Positions 42,760 to 51,475 of a stretch of 64,000 nt of DNA are shown here, one piece after another. Origin of the DNA: G965220305 sp965220305 (GTDB lineage: Bacteria; Chloroflexota; Dehalococcoidia; Lucifugimonadales; UBA3495); contig OZ244817.1 in the NCBI GenBank assembly GCA_965220305.1, positions 3,348,001 to 3,412,000 of the forward strand, written 5' to 3'. The notes below the pieces were generated by a model, which ran no database searches, was not told the origin of the DNA, and worked only from the letters and a program-made list of their open reading frames with translations. The first letter of the stretch is position 1. Each line of letters starts with the position of its first letter. A program made the translations under genes and the position numbers.

Positions 42760-43707
42760 TTAGGGGATAGCCCGCTGGGTGGGGTCCTCCAAAAACTTGA
42801 AGAGAGGGGACTCTGTCGACAGAATGACGGTGTCTTGCGGGGCCAATATGGCCTGATAGGTCTGCAGGCTGCGGCGGAAGGCGAAGAAGTCCGGGTCTTT
42901 GTTCAAGGCTTCGGCCAGGATTCTGATGGCCTCAGCTTCTCCTTTACCCCGGGTCTGGCTGCTCTGCTGGTCGGCATCGGCCAAAATCACCTCTCGGCGG
43001 CGGTTAGCCACGGCGCGAATCTTCAGGTCTTCCTCTTCACCCTCGGCCCGGAACCGGGTGGCAATCCGGTTACGTTCCGCCTGCATACGGGTGAAAATGC
43101 TGGGGGTAACTGATTCGGGAAAGTCGGCGCGCTTGATGCGCACGTCAATAAACTCGATGCCGAACTGCTGGTCAGCCACCGTTTGTTTTACATCGGTGAG
43201 CACCTCCTTTAAAATCTCGGAGCGGGTCTCCCGGCCCTCGAAAAGGGGGAGCCCCTCGTCATTTTCCACAGAGTTGCCCGCTTCGTCCAGGATGGGCTCG
43301 GCGCCGATAATCTCGAAACGGTCGCGCAGGGCAATGCGGTCGCGCAGGGTGGAGGTTACGACGTCGCCCAACCGGCTGCGGGCATTAACCTCGTTCTGCA
43401 GAGTTTTTCGGAATTGCACCGGGTCGGTTATCCTGTAGCGCCCGTAGGAGTCAATACGCAGGTTCTGCTTTTCCTTGTCGGGCATGGGCACCGCGCGGGC
43501 GTCAATTCGTAGAATTCGCTTATCCAACCGGACCAGGGTGTCAACAAAGGGGGCCTTGCCGTATAGGCCCGGAGCCCGTCGAGTATCCTGGACTTCTCCA
43601 AATCTCAGGACAATCACCTGTTCGGTAACGTCCACTACGAAGACGGACTGCCGAAGGACAATAAGCCCCACGATGACCACTATTGCTATGATTATAAGAG
43701 CTCTCAT
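42760..43707 (-). CDS. hflC: HflC (SPFH/prohibitin-family membrane protein)
   Basis: A 315-residue protein with one N-terminal membrane helix (LIIIAIVVIVGLIVLRQSVF) followed by an SPFH domain (VVDVTEQVIVLRFGEVQDTRRAPGLY) and a charged helical region with the RVGKGEAEAIRIL-like repeat QTRGKGEAEAIRILAEALN. HflC with HflK forms a large cage around the FtsH protease and modulates membrane-protein turnover. It lies 33 bases after hflK. FtsH is not in the window. Confidence 0.94.
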   Translation of the reverse strand: MRALIIIAIVVIVGLIVLRQSVFVVDVTEQVIVLRFGEVQDTRRAPGLYGKAPFVDTLVRLDKRILRIDARAVPMPDKEKQNLRIDSYGRYRITDPVQFRKTLQNEVNARSRLGDVVTSTLRDRIALRDRFEIIGAEPILDEAGNSVENDEGLPLFEGRETRSEILKEVLTDVKQTVADQQFGIEFIDVRIKRADFPESVTPSIFTRMQAERNRIATRFRAEGEEEDLKIRAVANRRREVILADADQQSSQTRGKGEAEAIRILAEALNKDPDFFAFRRSLQTYQAILAPQDTVILSTESPLFKFLEDPTQRAIP

Positions 43708-43740
43708 ACTTAACTCGCTGACCAGTTTTGCCCAGGGCGA

Positions 43741-44826
43741 TTAGGGACTTGGGCCGATGGGGACCGGGGTTATGCGCCCTTCGCTGCCCAATATCAACAC
43801 CGGATCCGGTCCGGGGGCGACGATAATCTTGGAAATTCCGGGCATTATCTGTTCCATGGCTTCCAGGTAAAGCCGCTGCCGGGTCACTTCCTGGGAATTA
43901 TTATACTCCTCCAGGATGGAGGTGAATTGGTCAGCTTCACCTCGGGCGCGGGCGATACGCGCCTGGCGGAAGGCTTCGGCTGCCTCTTTGATGCGCTCGG
44001 CGTCACCCTCGGCCCTGGGGATGATGTCCTCTTCAAATGCCCTGGCCTGGTTGATTCGAGTGTCCCGCTCCTGCCTGGCCCGCAGCACATCGTCAAAAGC
44101 CTCCCTAACTTCTTCTGGAGCCTTTACGTCCTGGAGTTGTACCGCTTCAATATTGATGCCGGCGCTATAGCTATCCAGCACCTGCTGCAGTTCGTCTCGC
44201 GTGGCGACTTCGACGGCTTCGCGGTTGCGGACCAACACGTCGTCAATTGATCGTTGGCCCACCACCAGCCGCAGGGCCGCCTCGGTGCCATCCTTGAGAG
44301 TCCTGCCGTCGGGTCGTCCTGGCGGAACACCCCTAGCGTCCTCCCCCGGGTCGTCCACGTTAAACAGGAAGTTGCTCAGGTTCTTGATGTTGTACTGGAC
44401 CACCACCTGAACGTCCACGATGTTTAGGTCGCCGCTAATCATCAGAGCTTCTTCGAGAAATGGACTGGAGTCAGCGCCGGCGCCGAGGGCCCCGCTGCGG
44501 AAACCCAATTCCATGCGGCGGGTCTCGGTTACCAGCACCACGTCCCTCTTGCCGATGGGCCGGGGCCACCACCACTGTAGACCCTCGGTGGTAACCGGCT
44601 CTTGCACCGCCCCGAATATTCGGCGGGCTGCCTGTTCACCAGGGCCGACCTGGTATATGCCGGTGGCCGCCCAGAGAACGACGATAATTCCGATTACTCC
44701 GATGATGACCAACCCAATTCCACCGCCGCCGAAACGCCGGTTGATCTGGCTCCACACGTTGCGGATGTTGCCGAATATCTGATCGAAGTCCATCTCGGGT
44801 TGCCGAGGGCCAGAAGGTGGATACAT
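43741..44826 (-). CDS. hflK: HflK (SPFH/prohibitin-family membrane protein)
   Basis: A 361-residue protein. A Gly/Pro-rich cytosolic N-terminus is followed by one membrane helix (GLVIIGVIGIIVVLWAATGIY) and the SPFH domain (YQVGPGEQAARRIFGAV, SGDLNIVDVQVVVQYNIKNL). The C-terminus has the helical AEGDAERIKEAAEAFRQ region and ends in a short hydrophobic tail. The start at 44826 keeps the usual length; an upstream ATG at 44937 would add 37 unrelated residues. Partner of HflC. Confidence 0.93.
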   Translation of the reverse strand: MYPPSGPRQPEMDFDQIFGNIRNVWSQINRRFGGGGIGLVIIGVIGIIVVLWAATGIYQVGPGEQAARRIFGAVQEPVTTEGLQWWWPRPIGKRDVVLVTETRRMELGFRSGALGAGADSSPFLEEALMISGDLNIVDVQVVVQYNIKNLSNFLFNVDDPGEDARGVPPGRPDGRTLKDGTEAALRLVVGQRSIDDVLVRNREAVEVATRDELQQVLDSYSAGINIEAVQLQDVKAPEEVREAFDDVLRARQERDTRINQARAFEEDIIPRAEGDAERIKEAAEAFRQARIARARGEADQFTSILEEYNNSQEVTRQRLYLEAMEQIMPGISKIIVAPGPDPVLILGSEGRITPVPIGPSP

Positions 44827-45166
44827 AAGCTGGTGTCCTTGCAGGTAATAGTCGTCGCATTCGTTCTTCCCAGAAGAACTCGAATGGCGCCCCCATGATT
44901 CTACCATCATCCGCGCCGTTTGACTCCCTGTACTCACCCCAAATTCCAGAATTGCCCAATAGTTGCTCCATAGCGGTCTTTTTTCGGAAAGGTTGGTGGC
45001 AGTTTTCGGAGTAGAAGCCGCCCCTTCCGCCGTTGCGGGCCGGGCGGGTTGACGCCCCCGAGCCCCAGTTAGCCGATGTCCTGAAGGTGTGGCGTTGGCT
45101 TATTATCGGGGGTTTTAACCAGACGCGGGGTTATAGGGGTTATATTCGAGGTTAACTAGCGATGAA

Positions 45167-45196
45167 TTGGCTACTCGGGCCGTGGGTAAGTATAAT
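45167..45196 (+). promoter_or_regulatory. Candidate sigma70 promoter
   Basis: TTGGCT (45167-45172), 18-base spacer, then a perfect TATAAT (45191-45196), 30 bases before the ATG at 45227. This would give a leader of about 24 bases containing the GGGAGGG ribosome site. Confidence 0.6.
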
Positions 45197-45226
45197 AGTC
45201 CCGCAGAAGCCCAGCAGGGAGGGAAT

Positions 45227-45499
45227 ATGACCCAAGTTGGACTGACGATTAGACCCGGTGATGATATGACCCGGATTCAGGTGACCTGCCCCCATCAGAG
45301 CGGCCTGATTTACGTAGTCCCCGCCGAGCGGAGTTGGGTGTGTTCACCGGACCAACTGCCCTCCCACGCCCTGGCCGGCTTCTTCCGCGAGTTGGCCGAA
45401 TTGAACGATCCGCGGGTCAAAGAGCTGATGCAGTCGTGGGGTGTTTACTACCGGCAACTGCCGTTGGAGGCGGAACAGTCCGCTACGTCGGAATCCTAA
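45227..45499 (+). CDS. Small hypothetical protein
   Basis: A 90-residue soluble protein (TRIQVTCPHQSGLIYVVPAE, then SHALAGFFRELAELNDPRVKELMQSWGVYY). It has two cysteines, not in a CxxC pattern. No family recognised. It has its own good promoter and ribosome site and is followed at 45517-45538 by a hairpin (CCCGGACT/AGTCCGGG) without a T-run. Confidence 0.65.
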   Translation: MTQVGLTIRPGDDMTRIQVTCPHQSGLIYVVPAERSWVCSPDQLPSHALAGFFRELAELNDPRVKELMQSWGVYYRQLPLEAEQSATSES

Positions 45500-45800
45500 A
45501 TCCGATGGCCGGGCTCCCCGGACTTCATGGAGTCCGGGCCCAAATCCATTCGACTCTACCTGTTGTATGTCTCCGAGGCGCTGCGGATTTGGCGGCTTTC
45601 GGGCTCTACCGGGCGACGTTTCGCCGGGTCGCGGCAAGGGCCTGTCCCCAGGGGGAGGCCAATGCTAAAATACCCCAAACCGTTCCAGCCAAATGCCGGG
45701 AGCTTAACAAGGCTCGGCTGGGTCTGCCGATAGGGTCGTTTGCTTAGTGGCGGTCTGGAACGAAATGGGGCGGCCCAAACTAACGATGGAGGGCACGGAA

Positions 45801-46967
45801 ATGGCAAATTTAACCGACAATATGACCTTCGGCACATTCATGGCCCCCTTTCACCGGGTGGGCGAGAACCCCACCCTGGCCCTGGAACGCGACCTGGAAC
45901 TGATTGACTGGATGGATGCCCTGGGGTTCGACGAAGCCTGGGTGGGCGAACACCACAGCGGAGGCTGGGAAACCATCGCGTCGCCGGAACTGTTCATCGC
46001 TACCGCCGCTGGACGCACCCGCCACATCCGTTTCGGCACCGGTGTCATCAGCCTGCCTTACCACCATCCCTACATGGTCGCCAACCGCATGGTGCTTCTG
46101 GACCACCTGACCCGGGGCCGGGTAATGCTGGGCGTTGGTCCCGGGGCCCTGGCCTCCGACGCCCATATGTTCTGCATTGACCCAGAGCGGCAACGGGACA
46201 TGATGGACGAGTCCCTGGGAGTGATAATGAGCCTCCTGAACTCCACCGAGCCAGTAACCTACAAGACCGACTGGTTCCAGCTTCAGGATGCCGTGCTCCA
46301 ACTTCGACCATTCCAGAAACCCAGCCTGCCGGTGGCGGTAGCCTCGGTACAGTCCCCTGCCGGCGTGATGGTGGCCGGAAAGCATGGCGCATCCGTAATC
46401 TCCCTGAGCGTTCCGCGCAACATGGTGCGGACCACCAGTCTGAAAGACCAATGGTCCATTGCCGAGGAAGCCGCCGCGGAGCATGGTCAGACGGTGCGGC
46501 GGGAAGACTGGCGGCTGTCGGTGGGTTGTCACCTGGCCGAGACCCGGGAACAGGCCTTCGAGGATATTCGGGTCGGAGCCGGCCGGGTGGTAACCGAATA
46601 CATGGGCGCCACCAACGGGCACCCCATTCCGCCAGTGCCCGCCAATCACATTGTCGATTACATGGTGGAGCATAACCAGTGGATTGTGGGCACGCCCGAC
46701 GATTGCGTAAAGGCAATCAACCGCTTGCAGGAGGCCAGCGGCGGCTTCGGGGGCCTGTTGGTGCGGGCCGAAGACTGGGCGCCGAAAGATAAGATTTTCC
46801 GGAGCTACGAGATGATGGCCCGCTATGTGATGCCCCAATTCCAGGGCAGCCTCGCCGGAATTGTCGACTCCAACCGCCGTTCCTCAGAAATGAAGGACAA
46901 GTTGCAGGTGAACCGTCGGGCGGGCTTGCAGCGGGCTACCGAGACCTACTACGCCCAGCGCAACTAG
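45801..46967 (+). CDS. LLM-class flavin monooxygenase (limonene-monooxygenase-like)
   Basis: A 388-residue luciferase-family enzyme. TFGTFMAPFHRVGENPTLALERD, MDALGFDEAWVGEHHSGGWE and HIRFGTGVISLPYHHPYMVANRMVLLD with RGRVMLGVGPGALASDA are characteristic of the limonene 1,2-monooxygenase-like branch, which is distinct from the other four in this window. GGAGGGCACGGAA precedes the ATG at 45801. A thiolase and a DUF35 gene follow on the same strand, suggesting one degradation pathway. Confidence 0.92.
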   Translation: MANLTDNMTFGTFMAPFHRVGENPTLALERDLELIDWMDALGFDEAWVGEHHSGGWETIASPELFIATAAGRTRHIRFGTGVISLPYHHPYMVANRMVLLDHLTRGRVMLGVGPGALASDAHMFCIDPERQRDMMDESLGVIMSLLNSTEPVTYKTDWFQLQDAVLQLRPFQKPSLPVAVASVQSPAGVMVAGKHGASVISLSVPRNMVRTTSLKDQWSIAEEAAAEHGQTVRREDWRLSVGCHLAETREQAFEDIRVGAGRVVTEYMGATNGHPIPPVPANHIVDYMVEHNQWIVGTPDDCVKAINRLQEASGGFGGLLVRAEDWAPKDKIFRSYEMMARYVMPQFQGSLAGIVDSNRRSSEMKDKLQVNRRAGLQRATETYYAQRN

Positions 46968-47023
46968 CCTTGGTTGGATAACAGATCGCCGAGCCAGGGG
47001 GCTGAGGTTGGAGGTATTGTGAT

Positions 47024-48160
47024 ATGAACAGTTTGAAGGACAGATGCGCCATAGTCGGGGTGGGTGAGACCGTCTACACCAGGGACTCCGGCAGGACCGA
47101 GCTCAGCATGGCAGTGGAAGCGGCCAACCGGGCCATCGACGATGCCGGTCTGCGTCCCCAGGACATTGACGGCGTGGTTAAGTTCACCGCCGACTCCACA
47201 CCCCAGGGAGAGTTGGCCGCCTGCCTGGGGATTCCCTATTTGCGGTACTACGGGGAGTTGGGGCCCCTGGGCGGCGCGGCCTGCGGGTTGGTTATCCAGG
47301 CTGCCATGGCCGTGAACCAGGGGATGGCCGACAACGTGCTGGTTTACCGCTCGGTCAACGGTCGCTCCGGGCAGCGCTACGGTTCCGGCACTGTAACCAC
47401 CCGCCGGGGCTTGGGGAGCTCTGCCTTTACCGAGCCTTACGGGCTGTTAGTCCCGGGCCAGTCCAGCGCCCTGCGGGCCCGCCGTCACATGCACGAGTTC
47501 GGCACCACCTCGGAGCATTTGGGGGCGGTGGCCATTGCCTTCCGAAATCACGCCTGTCTTAACCCCAAGGCCATCATGCACGGCAGGCCCATAACCATGG
47601 AGGACTACCTGACCTCCAGGATGTTCTTCGACCCCCTCCACATATTTGACTGCGCCCTGGAGGCGGATGGGGCCAACGCCTTTGTGATTACCTCGGCGGA
47701 AAGGGCCGTTAACCTGAAGCAGCCCCCGGTATACCTTACCAGCGCCGCCCAGACGTTGCTGGCTAGCCTGGGTGGTCACGGACGCTCCTGGGAGGAAAGC
47801 GGCGGCGCTCTCCTGGCGCCCCAGTTGTTTGCCGACGCGGGGGTAACGCCCCAGGACATTGACGTGGTGGGCTTCTACGACCACTTCAGCCCGGTGATTA
47901 TCACCAAGCTGGAGGACTATGGCTTCTGCAAGCGGGGCGAGGGCGGTCCCTTCGTTGAGGGAGGCCGGATTGAAGTGGGGGGAGAATTGCCGGTCAATAC
48001 CTCCGGCGGACATCTCTCCGAGGCCTATCTGCAGGGCATGAACCAGATAATCGAGGTGGTCCGGCAGTTGCGGGGACAGTCGCCAGCCCAGGTTGAAGGA
48101 GCGGAGTTGGGGCTGGTTGACAGCGGTGACGGTTCCGGAGCCCTGATATTGAGGAGGTAA
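47024..48160 (+). CDS. Thiolase-family protein (SCP2/lipid-transfer type)
   Basis: A 378-residue thiolase-fold protein. CAIVGVGETVYTRDSGRTEL opens the family pattern; PLGGAACGLVIQAAMAV sits where the nucleophilic Cys lies; VVGFYDHFSPVIITKLEDYGFC and GELPVNTSGGHLSEAYLQGM carry the C-terminal catalytic region (Asn-x-x-Gly-Gly). These often act together with a DUF35 OB-fold/zinc-ribbon partner, encoded 8 bases downstream. Expected to cleave or condense acyl-CoA. Confidence 0.92.
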   Translation: MNSLKDRCAIVGVGETVYTRDSGRTELSMAVEAANRAIDDAGLRPQDIDGVVKFTADSTPQGELAACLGIPYLRYYGELGPLGGAACGLVIQAAMAVNQGMADNVLVYRSVNGRSGQRYGSGTVTTRRGLGSSAFTEPYGLLVPGQSSALRARRHMHEFGTTSEHLGAVAIAFRNHACLNPKAIMHGRPITMEDYLTSRMFFDPLHIFDCALEADGANAFVITSAERAVNLKQPPVYLTSAAQTLLASLGGHGRSWEESGGALLAPQLFADAGVTPQDIDVVGFYDHFSPVIITKLEDYGFCKRGEGGPFVEGGRIEVGGELPVNTSGGHLSEAYLQGMNQIIEVVRQLRGQSPAQVEGAELGLVDSGDGSGALILRR

Positions 48161-48167
48161 GATCGCC

Positions 48168-48581
48168 TTGACCACCGCCAATTTTCCTCTACCCGTACCC
48201 AACCTGGATAACCAGGAGTTTTGGGACCAGTGCCGGGAGCACCGGCTGGTGCTGCGGCGGTGCCTGGACTGCCGCTCCTTTTTCCATCCGCCCCGGCCCA
48301 ACTGTCCCGAATGCGCCTCGGCCAGCCTGGAATGGGTGCAGTCGCCGGGCAGGGGCAAGGTCTACAGCTACGTCATCACCAGGCAGCCGGTGAGCGCAGC
48401 CTTCCGCGAGCGTTTACCCTGGGGGGTGGTGGAGGTTGAATTGGAGGAGGGGGTCCATCTGATAAGCAACGTGGTGGACGTAGACCCGGACGACATCGAG
48501 ATTGGCTTGGAAGTGGAGGTGGTGTTCGAGGCGGTGAACGATGAAATAACCTTGCCCAAGTTCCGCCGAGCTGCTGGTTAA
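48168..48581 (+). CDS. DUF35 OB-fold / zinc-ribbon partner protein
   Basis: A 137-residue protein. The N-terminal rubredoxin-like zinc ribbon has CLDCRSFFHPPRPNCPECAS, giving two CxxC pairs; the OB-fold follows (GRGKVYSYVITRQPV, GVVEVELEEGVHLISNVVDV). DUF35 proteins channel CoA intermediates to thiolases such as the one just upstream. Start is TTG with GGAGGTAAGATCGC before it. Confidence 0.93.
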   Translation: MTTANFPLPVPNLDNQEFWDQCREHRLVLRRCLDCRSFFHPPRPNCPECASASLEWVQSPGRGKVYSYVITRQPVSAAFRERLPWGVVEVELEEGVHLISNVVDVDPDDIEIGLEVEVVFEAVNDEITLPKFRRAAG

Positions 48582-48654
48582 CCGCCGTTTCAGTTCCTTG
48601 TCCCGTCATATCGGCCATTCGATGCGGCCAGGGCCTTAATTCGATAAACGTAGA

Positions 48655-48698
48655 GGGTGGGCCGGCCTCGGCGCTCCGTCGAGGTCGGCCCACCCTTT
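48655..48698. terminator. Strong hairpin terminator between convergent genes
   Basis: A 16-bp stem with one G-T pair (GGGTGGGCCGGCCTCG and complement, nine-base loop) followed by TTTG. It separates the DUF35 gene from the convergent MmgE/PrpD gene. Confidence 0.75.
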
Positions 48699-48725
48699 GC
48701 AACTGGCGTGCGTTGGTGGCTTCCC

Positions 48726-50069
48726 CTACGCCCCGCCTGCCGGACCCTCCGCCAGAATCTCCATGACCGAGGAGATGTCCGCCACATCCTCCAGGTTTTC
48801 CATCAGGGACAACAGCCGACGGGTATCGGCGTCCGACAGTACTCTGCCCACGCAGTCCCACACCTTTTCCAGGTGCTCGTCATGGCTCATGGGGTTCCTC
48901 GCCGAACCCTTGAACAGGGTGCATTCCTCGCTGACCTCCCGGCCGTCCTTCAGCCGCGCCGTAACTACCACTGTTCCCGATTCGGGACCCTCCGGGTCCA
49001 CCTGAATCTTTCGCAGGGTCTCCTCCATGTCCGGGGCGAACCGCCGCTGGTCGGTGAAGCTATCTATTACCACCCGGTTGTCCAATAGGGCGGCGGCGGC
49101 GCAGTACTCCACGCTGAACTTGCCGTCCAGTCCGCTCTGGGGCAGGGGGCCGGAGTGGCCTCGCCCCCGCCGCTTGAGGGTCAACTGCTCCACCATGTTG
49201 GCTTCCAGGCCGTGACGCTGTCTCAGGTTCAGCACCGCCTCAATTGGCACCTGCATGTAGACCTGGGCCGGGAACCTTTTGATGTCGAACCCTGGGTCCA
49301 CCAGGCGGAAGGGCTCCCCCAACCTCTGGGTAACCAGGTCCCAGTCCATGTTCCCCTGGAACAGGGCGGCGGCGTAACCGTTGGGGGCTTCCAGCACATC
49401 TTCGCTGCTGGTATAGCCTGCGGCGGCCAGCATCGCCGCCTCCGCTCCCATCCGGGCGGCGTTCCCGGGATGGGTGGACTTGACCATAGTGCCGGTGTTG
49501 GCCGTCAGGCCGCCGGTGCGGGAAGCGGCGATTCCCAGGGCCACGCGAGTCTGTTGGGTATCCAAGCCCAGTATCTTGGCGGCGGCGGCGGCCCCGCCAA
49601 AGGGACCGACCAGGCCAGGGGGATGAAAGGCGGGGCTGGTGGCGGCAGCGGAACCGGCCCGCAGCCGGCCCTGTATATCCCATCCCAGGACGTAGGCGGT
49701 GATGATGTCCTTGCCTGATGTGGTCTTGCCCTCGGCCAGGGCCAGGGCCGAGGGTAAGCAGGATGAGGTGCCGTGGGTCGGCGGAAAGCCCTGAATTTCG
49801 TAGTCAAGGCAGTGGCCGAAGACGCCGTTGGCGAAGGCAGCTCCCGGCGGGTTGGTCTTGAAGCCCCACCCGATAACCGTGGAGCAGGGCGAACCTCCCA
49901 ACTCCCTGGTGTACTTGCCGATTATGGACGATAGGTCTTGCACGGAGCCAGCTACCATGTTCGCCACTCCATCCAGAATGGCGACTTTAGCCGCCTCCAC
50001 CACCGGGGTGGGGAGTTGCTCGTAGTTGGTGTCCACTATGAACTGGGCCAGGGTATTGGTGGCGCTCAT
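48726..50069 (-). CDS. MmgE/PrpD family protein
   Basis: A 447-residue protein of the MmgE/PrpD family, which includes 2-methylcitrate dehydratase and cis-aconitate decarboxylase. Signatures: AAKVAILDGVANMVAGS, FANGVFGHCLDYEIQGFPPTHGTSSCLPSAL in pieces, and MVKSTHPGNAARMGAEAAMLA. The active-site His-x-x-Asp-Tyr region is present as GHCLDY. The start at 50069 has GAGAGGATGAT before it; an earlier in-frame start would run into the next gene. Substrate not evident; no methylcitrate genes are nearby. Confidence 0.92.
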   Translation of the reverse strand: MSATNTLAQFIVDTNYEQLPTPVVEAAKVAILDGVANMVAGSVQDLSSIIGKYTRELGGSPCSTVIGWGFKTNPPGAAFANGVFGHCLDYEIQGFPPTHGTSSCLPSALALAEGKTTSGKDIITAYVLGWDIQGRLRAGSAAATSPAFHPPGLVGPFGGAAAAAKILGLDTQQTRVALGIAASRTGGLTANTGTMVKSTHPGNAARMGAEAAMLAAAGYTSSEDVLEAPNGYAAALFQGNMDWDLVTQRLGEPFRLVDPGFDIKRFPAQVYMQVPIEAVLNLRQRHGLEANMVEQLTLKRRGRGHSGPLPQSGLDGKFSVEYCAAAALLDNRVVIDSFTDQRRFAPDMEETLRKIQVDPEGPESGTVVVTARLKDGREVSEECTLFKGSARNPMSHDEHLEKVWDCVGRVLSDADTRRLLSLMENLEDVADISSVMEILAEGPAGGA

Positions 50070-50151
50070 ATCATCCTCTCGGGGAAGTGCTTTGCTTGGG
50101 TCTCGGGACTGGTCAAGTATAGTACGGCCCATGCTGGGCAGGCGCAAAGTC

Positions 50152-50994
50152 TCAGAGGGTTGAGCCGGTGAGTCTGACCAGCTTGGTAATGCCGGTGTCA
50201 TTACCCGCCAAGTACACGTTGCCCTGGGAATCCAGCCAAACTCCGTGCCCGTTGTAGGGTGTCCGGCCCCGGGTAATCATCTCTCCAGCGGCGTTGAGCA
50301 TGGTAATTCGGGGTATCTGGTCGGTGACGTAGAAGACTCCCTGGGGGTCCTGGTAAATGTCCATCGGGTGATAGAAGTCCCGCCACTCGGTCAAGTATTC
50401 TCCGCCGATGCTGAATACCTGGACCCGATTGTTCTCCCGGTCGCAGACGTAGACCCGTTCCGCCAAGTCCACCCAAATGCCGTGGGGAGTGGTGAACTGC
50501 CCCGGCCCGCTGCCGGGGGTCCCCCAGGACAGTTGGTGTTGTCCATCGGCGCTAAATCGGTGCACGCTGGAATTGCCGTACCCATCGGCCACCAGCAGGT
50601 CCCCGTTGGGGGCAACGGCGATGTCGGCGGGGTGGTTGAAGGGGGCTTGCAGCGAGGGCCTCCCCCGATGGCCCAATCTCAGGCGGCTCTCGCCACTGAC
50701 GTTGAACTTCACCACCTCATGGGCGTCCCGGTCCACCAGGTAAACCTCGTCGGCTGCGGAGATGTAAATTCCGTGGGCGTCCAGCAATTCACCACTGCCC
50801 CAGGACGTTAGCAGGTTGCCATCGCTGTCGAAAACCAGGACGGGCGGGTCTTGGCGCTGGTACACGTAAACCCGGTCTTGGGAATCGGTAGCCACGTGAG
50901 AGGTGTTGCCCAGGGTTATTCCCTCGGGCAGCCTCCCAAAGGGGTGGACGACTTCGTATACATGGTCGCCGGTGCCCACTATTCGCCTGTTCAT
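50152..50994 (-). CDS. NHL-repeat propeller protein (peptidylglycine-lyase-like)
   Basis: A 280-residue six-bladed propeller. Repeats include HVATDSQDRVYVYQRQDPPVLVFD, DAHGIYISAADEVYLVDRDAHEVVKF, HPADIAVAPNGDLLVADGYGNSSVHRF and TPHGIWVDLAERVYVCDRENNRVQVF. The spaced histidines at blade starts match the zinc/calcium-centred NHL proteins related to peptidyl-alpha-hydroxyglycine lyase. No signal peptide. It lies 82 bases upstream of the MmgE/PrpD gene on the same strand. Start at 50994 follows GGAAAGAGCA. Confidence 0.85.
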   Translation of the reverse strand: MNRRIVGTGDHVYEVVHPFGRLPEGITLGNTSHVATDSQDRVYVYQRQDPPVLVFDSDGNLLTSWGSGELLDAHGIYISAADEVYLVDRDAHEVVKFNVSGESRLRLGHRGRPSLQAPFNHPADIAVAPNGDLLVADGYGNSSVHRFSADGQHQLSWGTPGSGPGQFTTPHGIWVDLAERVYVCDRENNRVQVFSIGGEYLTEWRDFYHPMDIYQDPQGVFYVTDQIPRITMLNAAGEMITRGRTPYNGHGVWLDSQGNVYLAGNDTGITKLVRLTGSTL

Positions 50995-51206
50995 TGCTCT
51001 TTCCATAGCCTGCCCGCTGGAGACACTGTTGCCAGCGGTTAGTCCTTTGCCATTCCGTATGTTTCCTGGCCTAATACCCGGGGCTTGGCGTTGGCTGGGA
51101 GTGTAGCAACGGTGGTTGCGGTGGGTCAAGGTTTCCCTGGTGCATCCCAGGTTCTTTCGATTACTGGTGGCGGGAAAATGGAGACCCTAACCACTCCTTT
51201 GGCGGG

Positions 51207-51280
51207 AGTGGAAATCCCCCTTTGCCAAAGGGGGAAAGAATGGCCCCCCTTTGTAAAGGGGGGGTGGGGGGATTTCCCAC
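51207..51280. repeat. Nested palindromic intergenic element
   Basis: Outer arms GTGGAAATCCCCC and GGGGGGATTTCCCAC enclose two hairpins, CCCCCTTTgccAAAGGGGG and CCCCCCTTTgtAAAGGGGGG. It resembles short mobile palindromic elements (REP/MITE-like) spread in several phyla. It sits in a 480-base gap (50995-51475) with no gene that I can support. No transposase is nearby. Confidence 0.7.
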
Positions 51281-51475
51281 CGCTGGCGATAGGTCCTTGG
51301 AGCAACGCCATCGAAGATAATCGAAAGGCCTGGGCGGCTATGATCACAGCATTGACGCCGTGGCCCCGTGAAGGTATCTTGAGGGTGCTCCGGGAACATG
51401 TCCGGCGCCGGCGATAGAGTTTCCACGCCCCGGGCCGGCAGAAACTTGAACTAACCCAGATTCACGGAGGGAAAT

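Noticed and set aside
45810..46838. A 342-codon minus-strand frame opposite the limonene-monooxygenase-like gene
   Set aside because: Shadow frame; Gly/His-rich with no motif, while the + strand protein is a clear family member.
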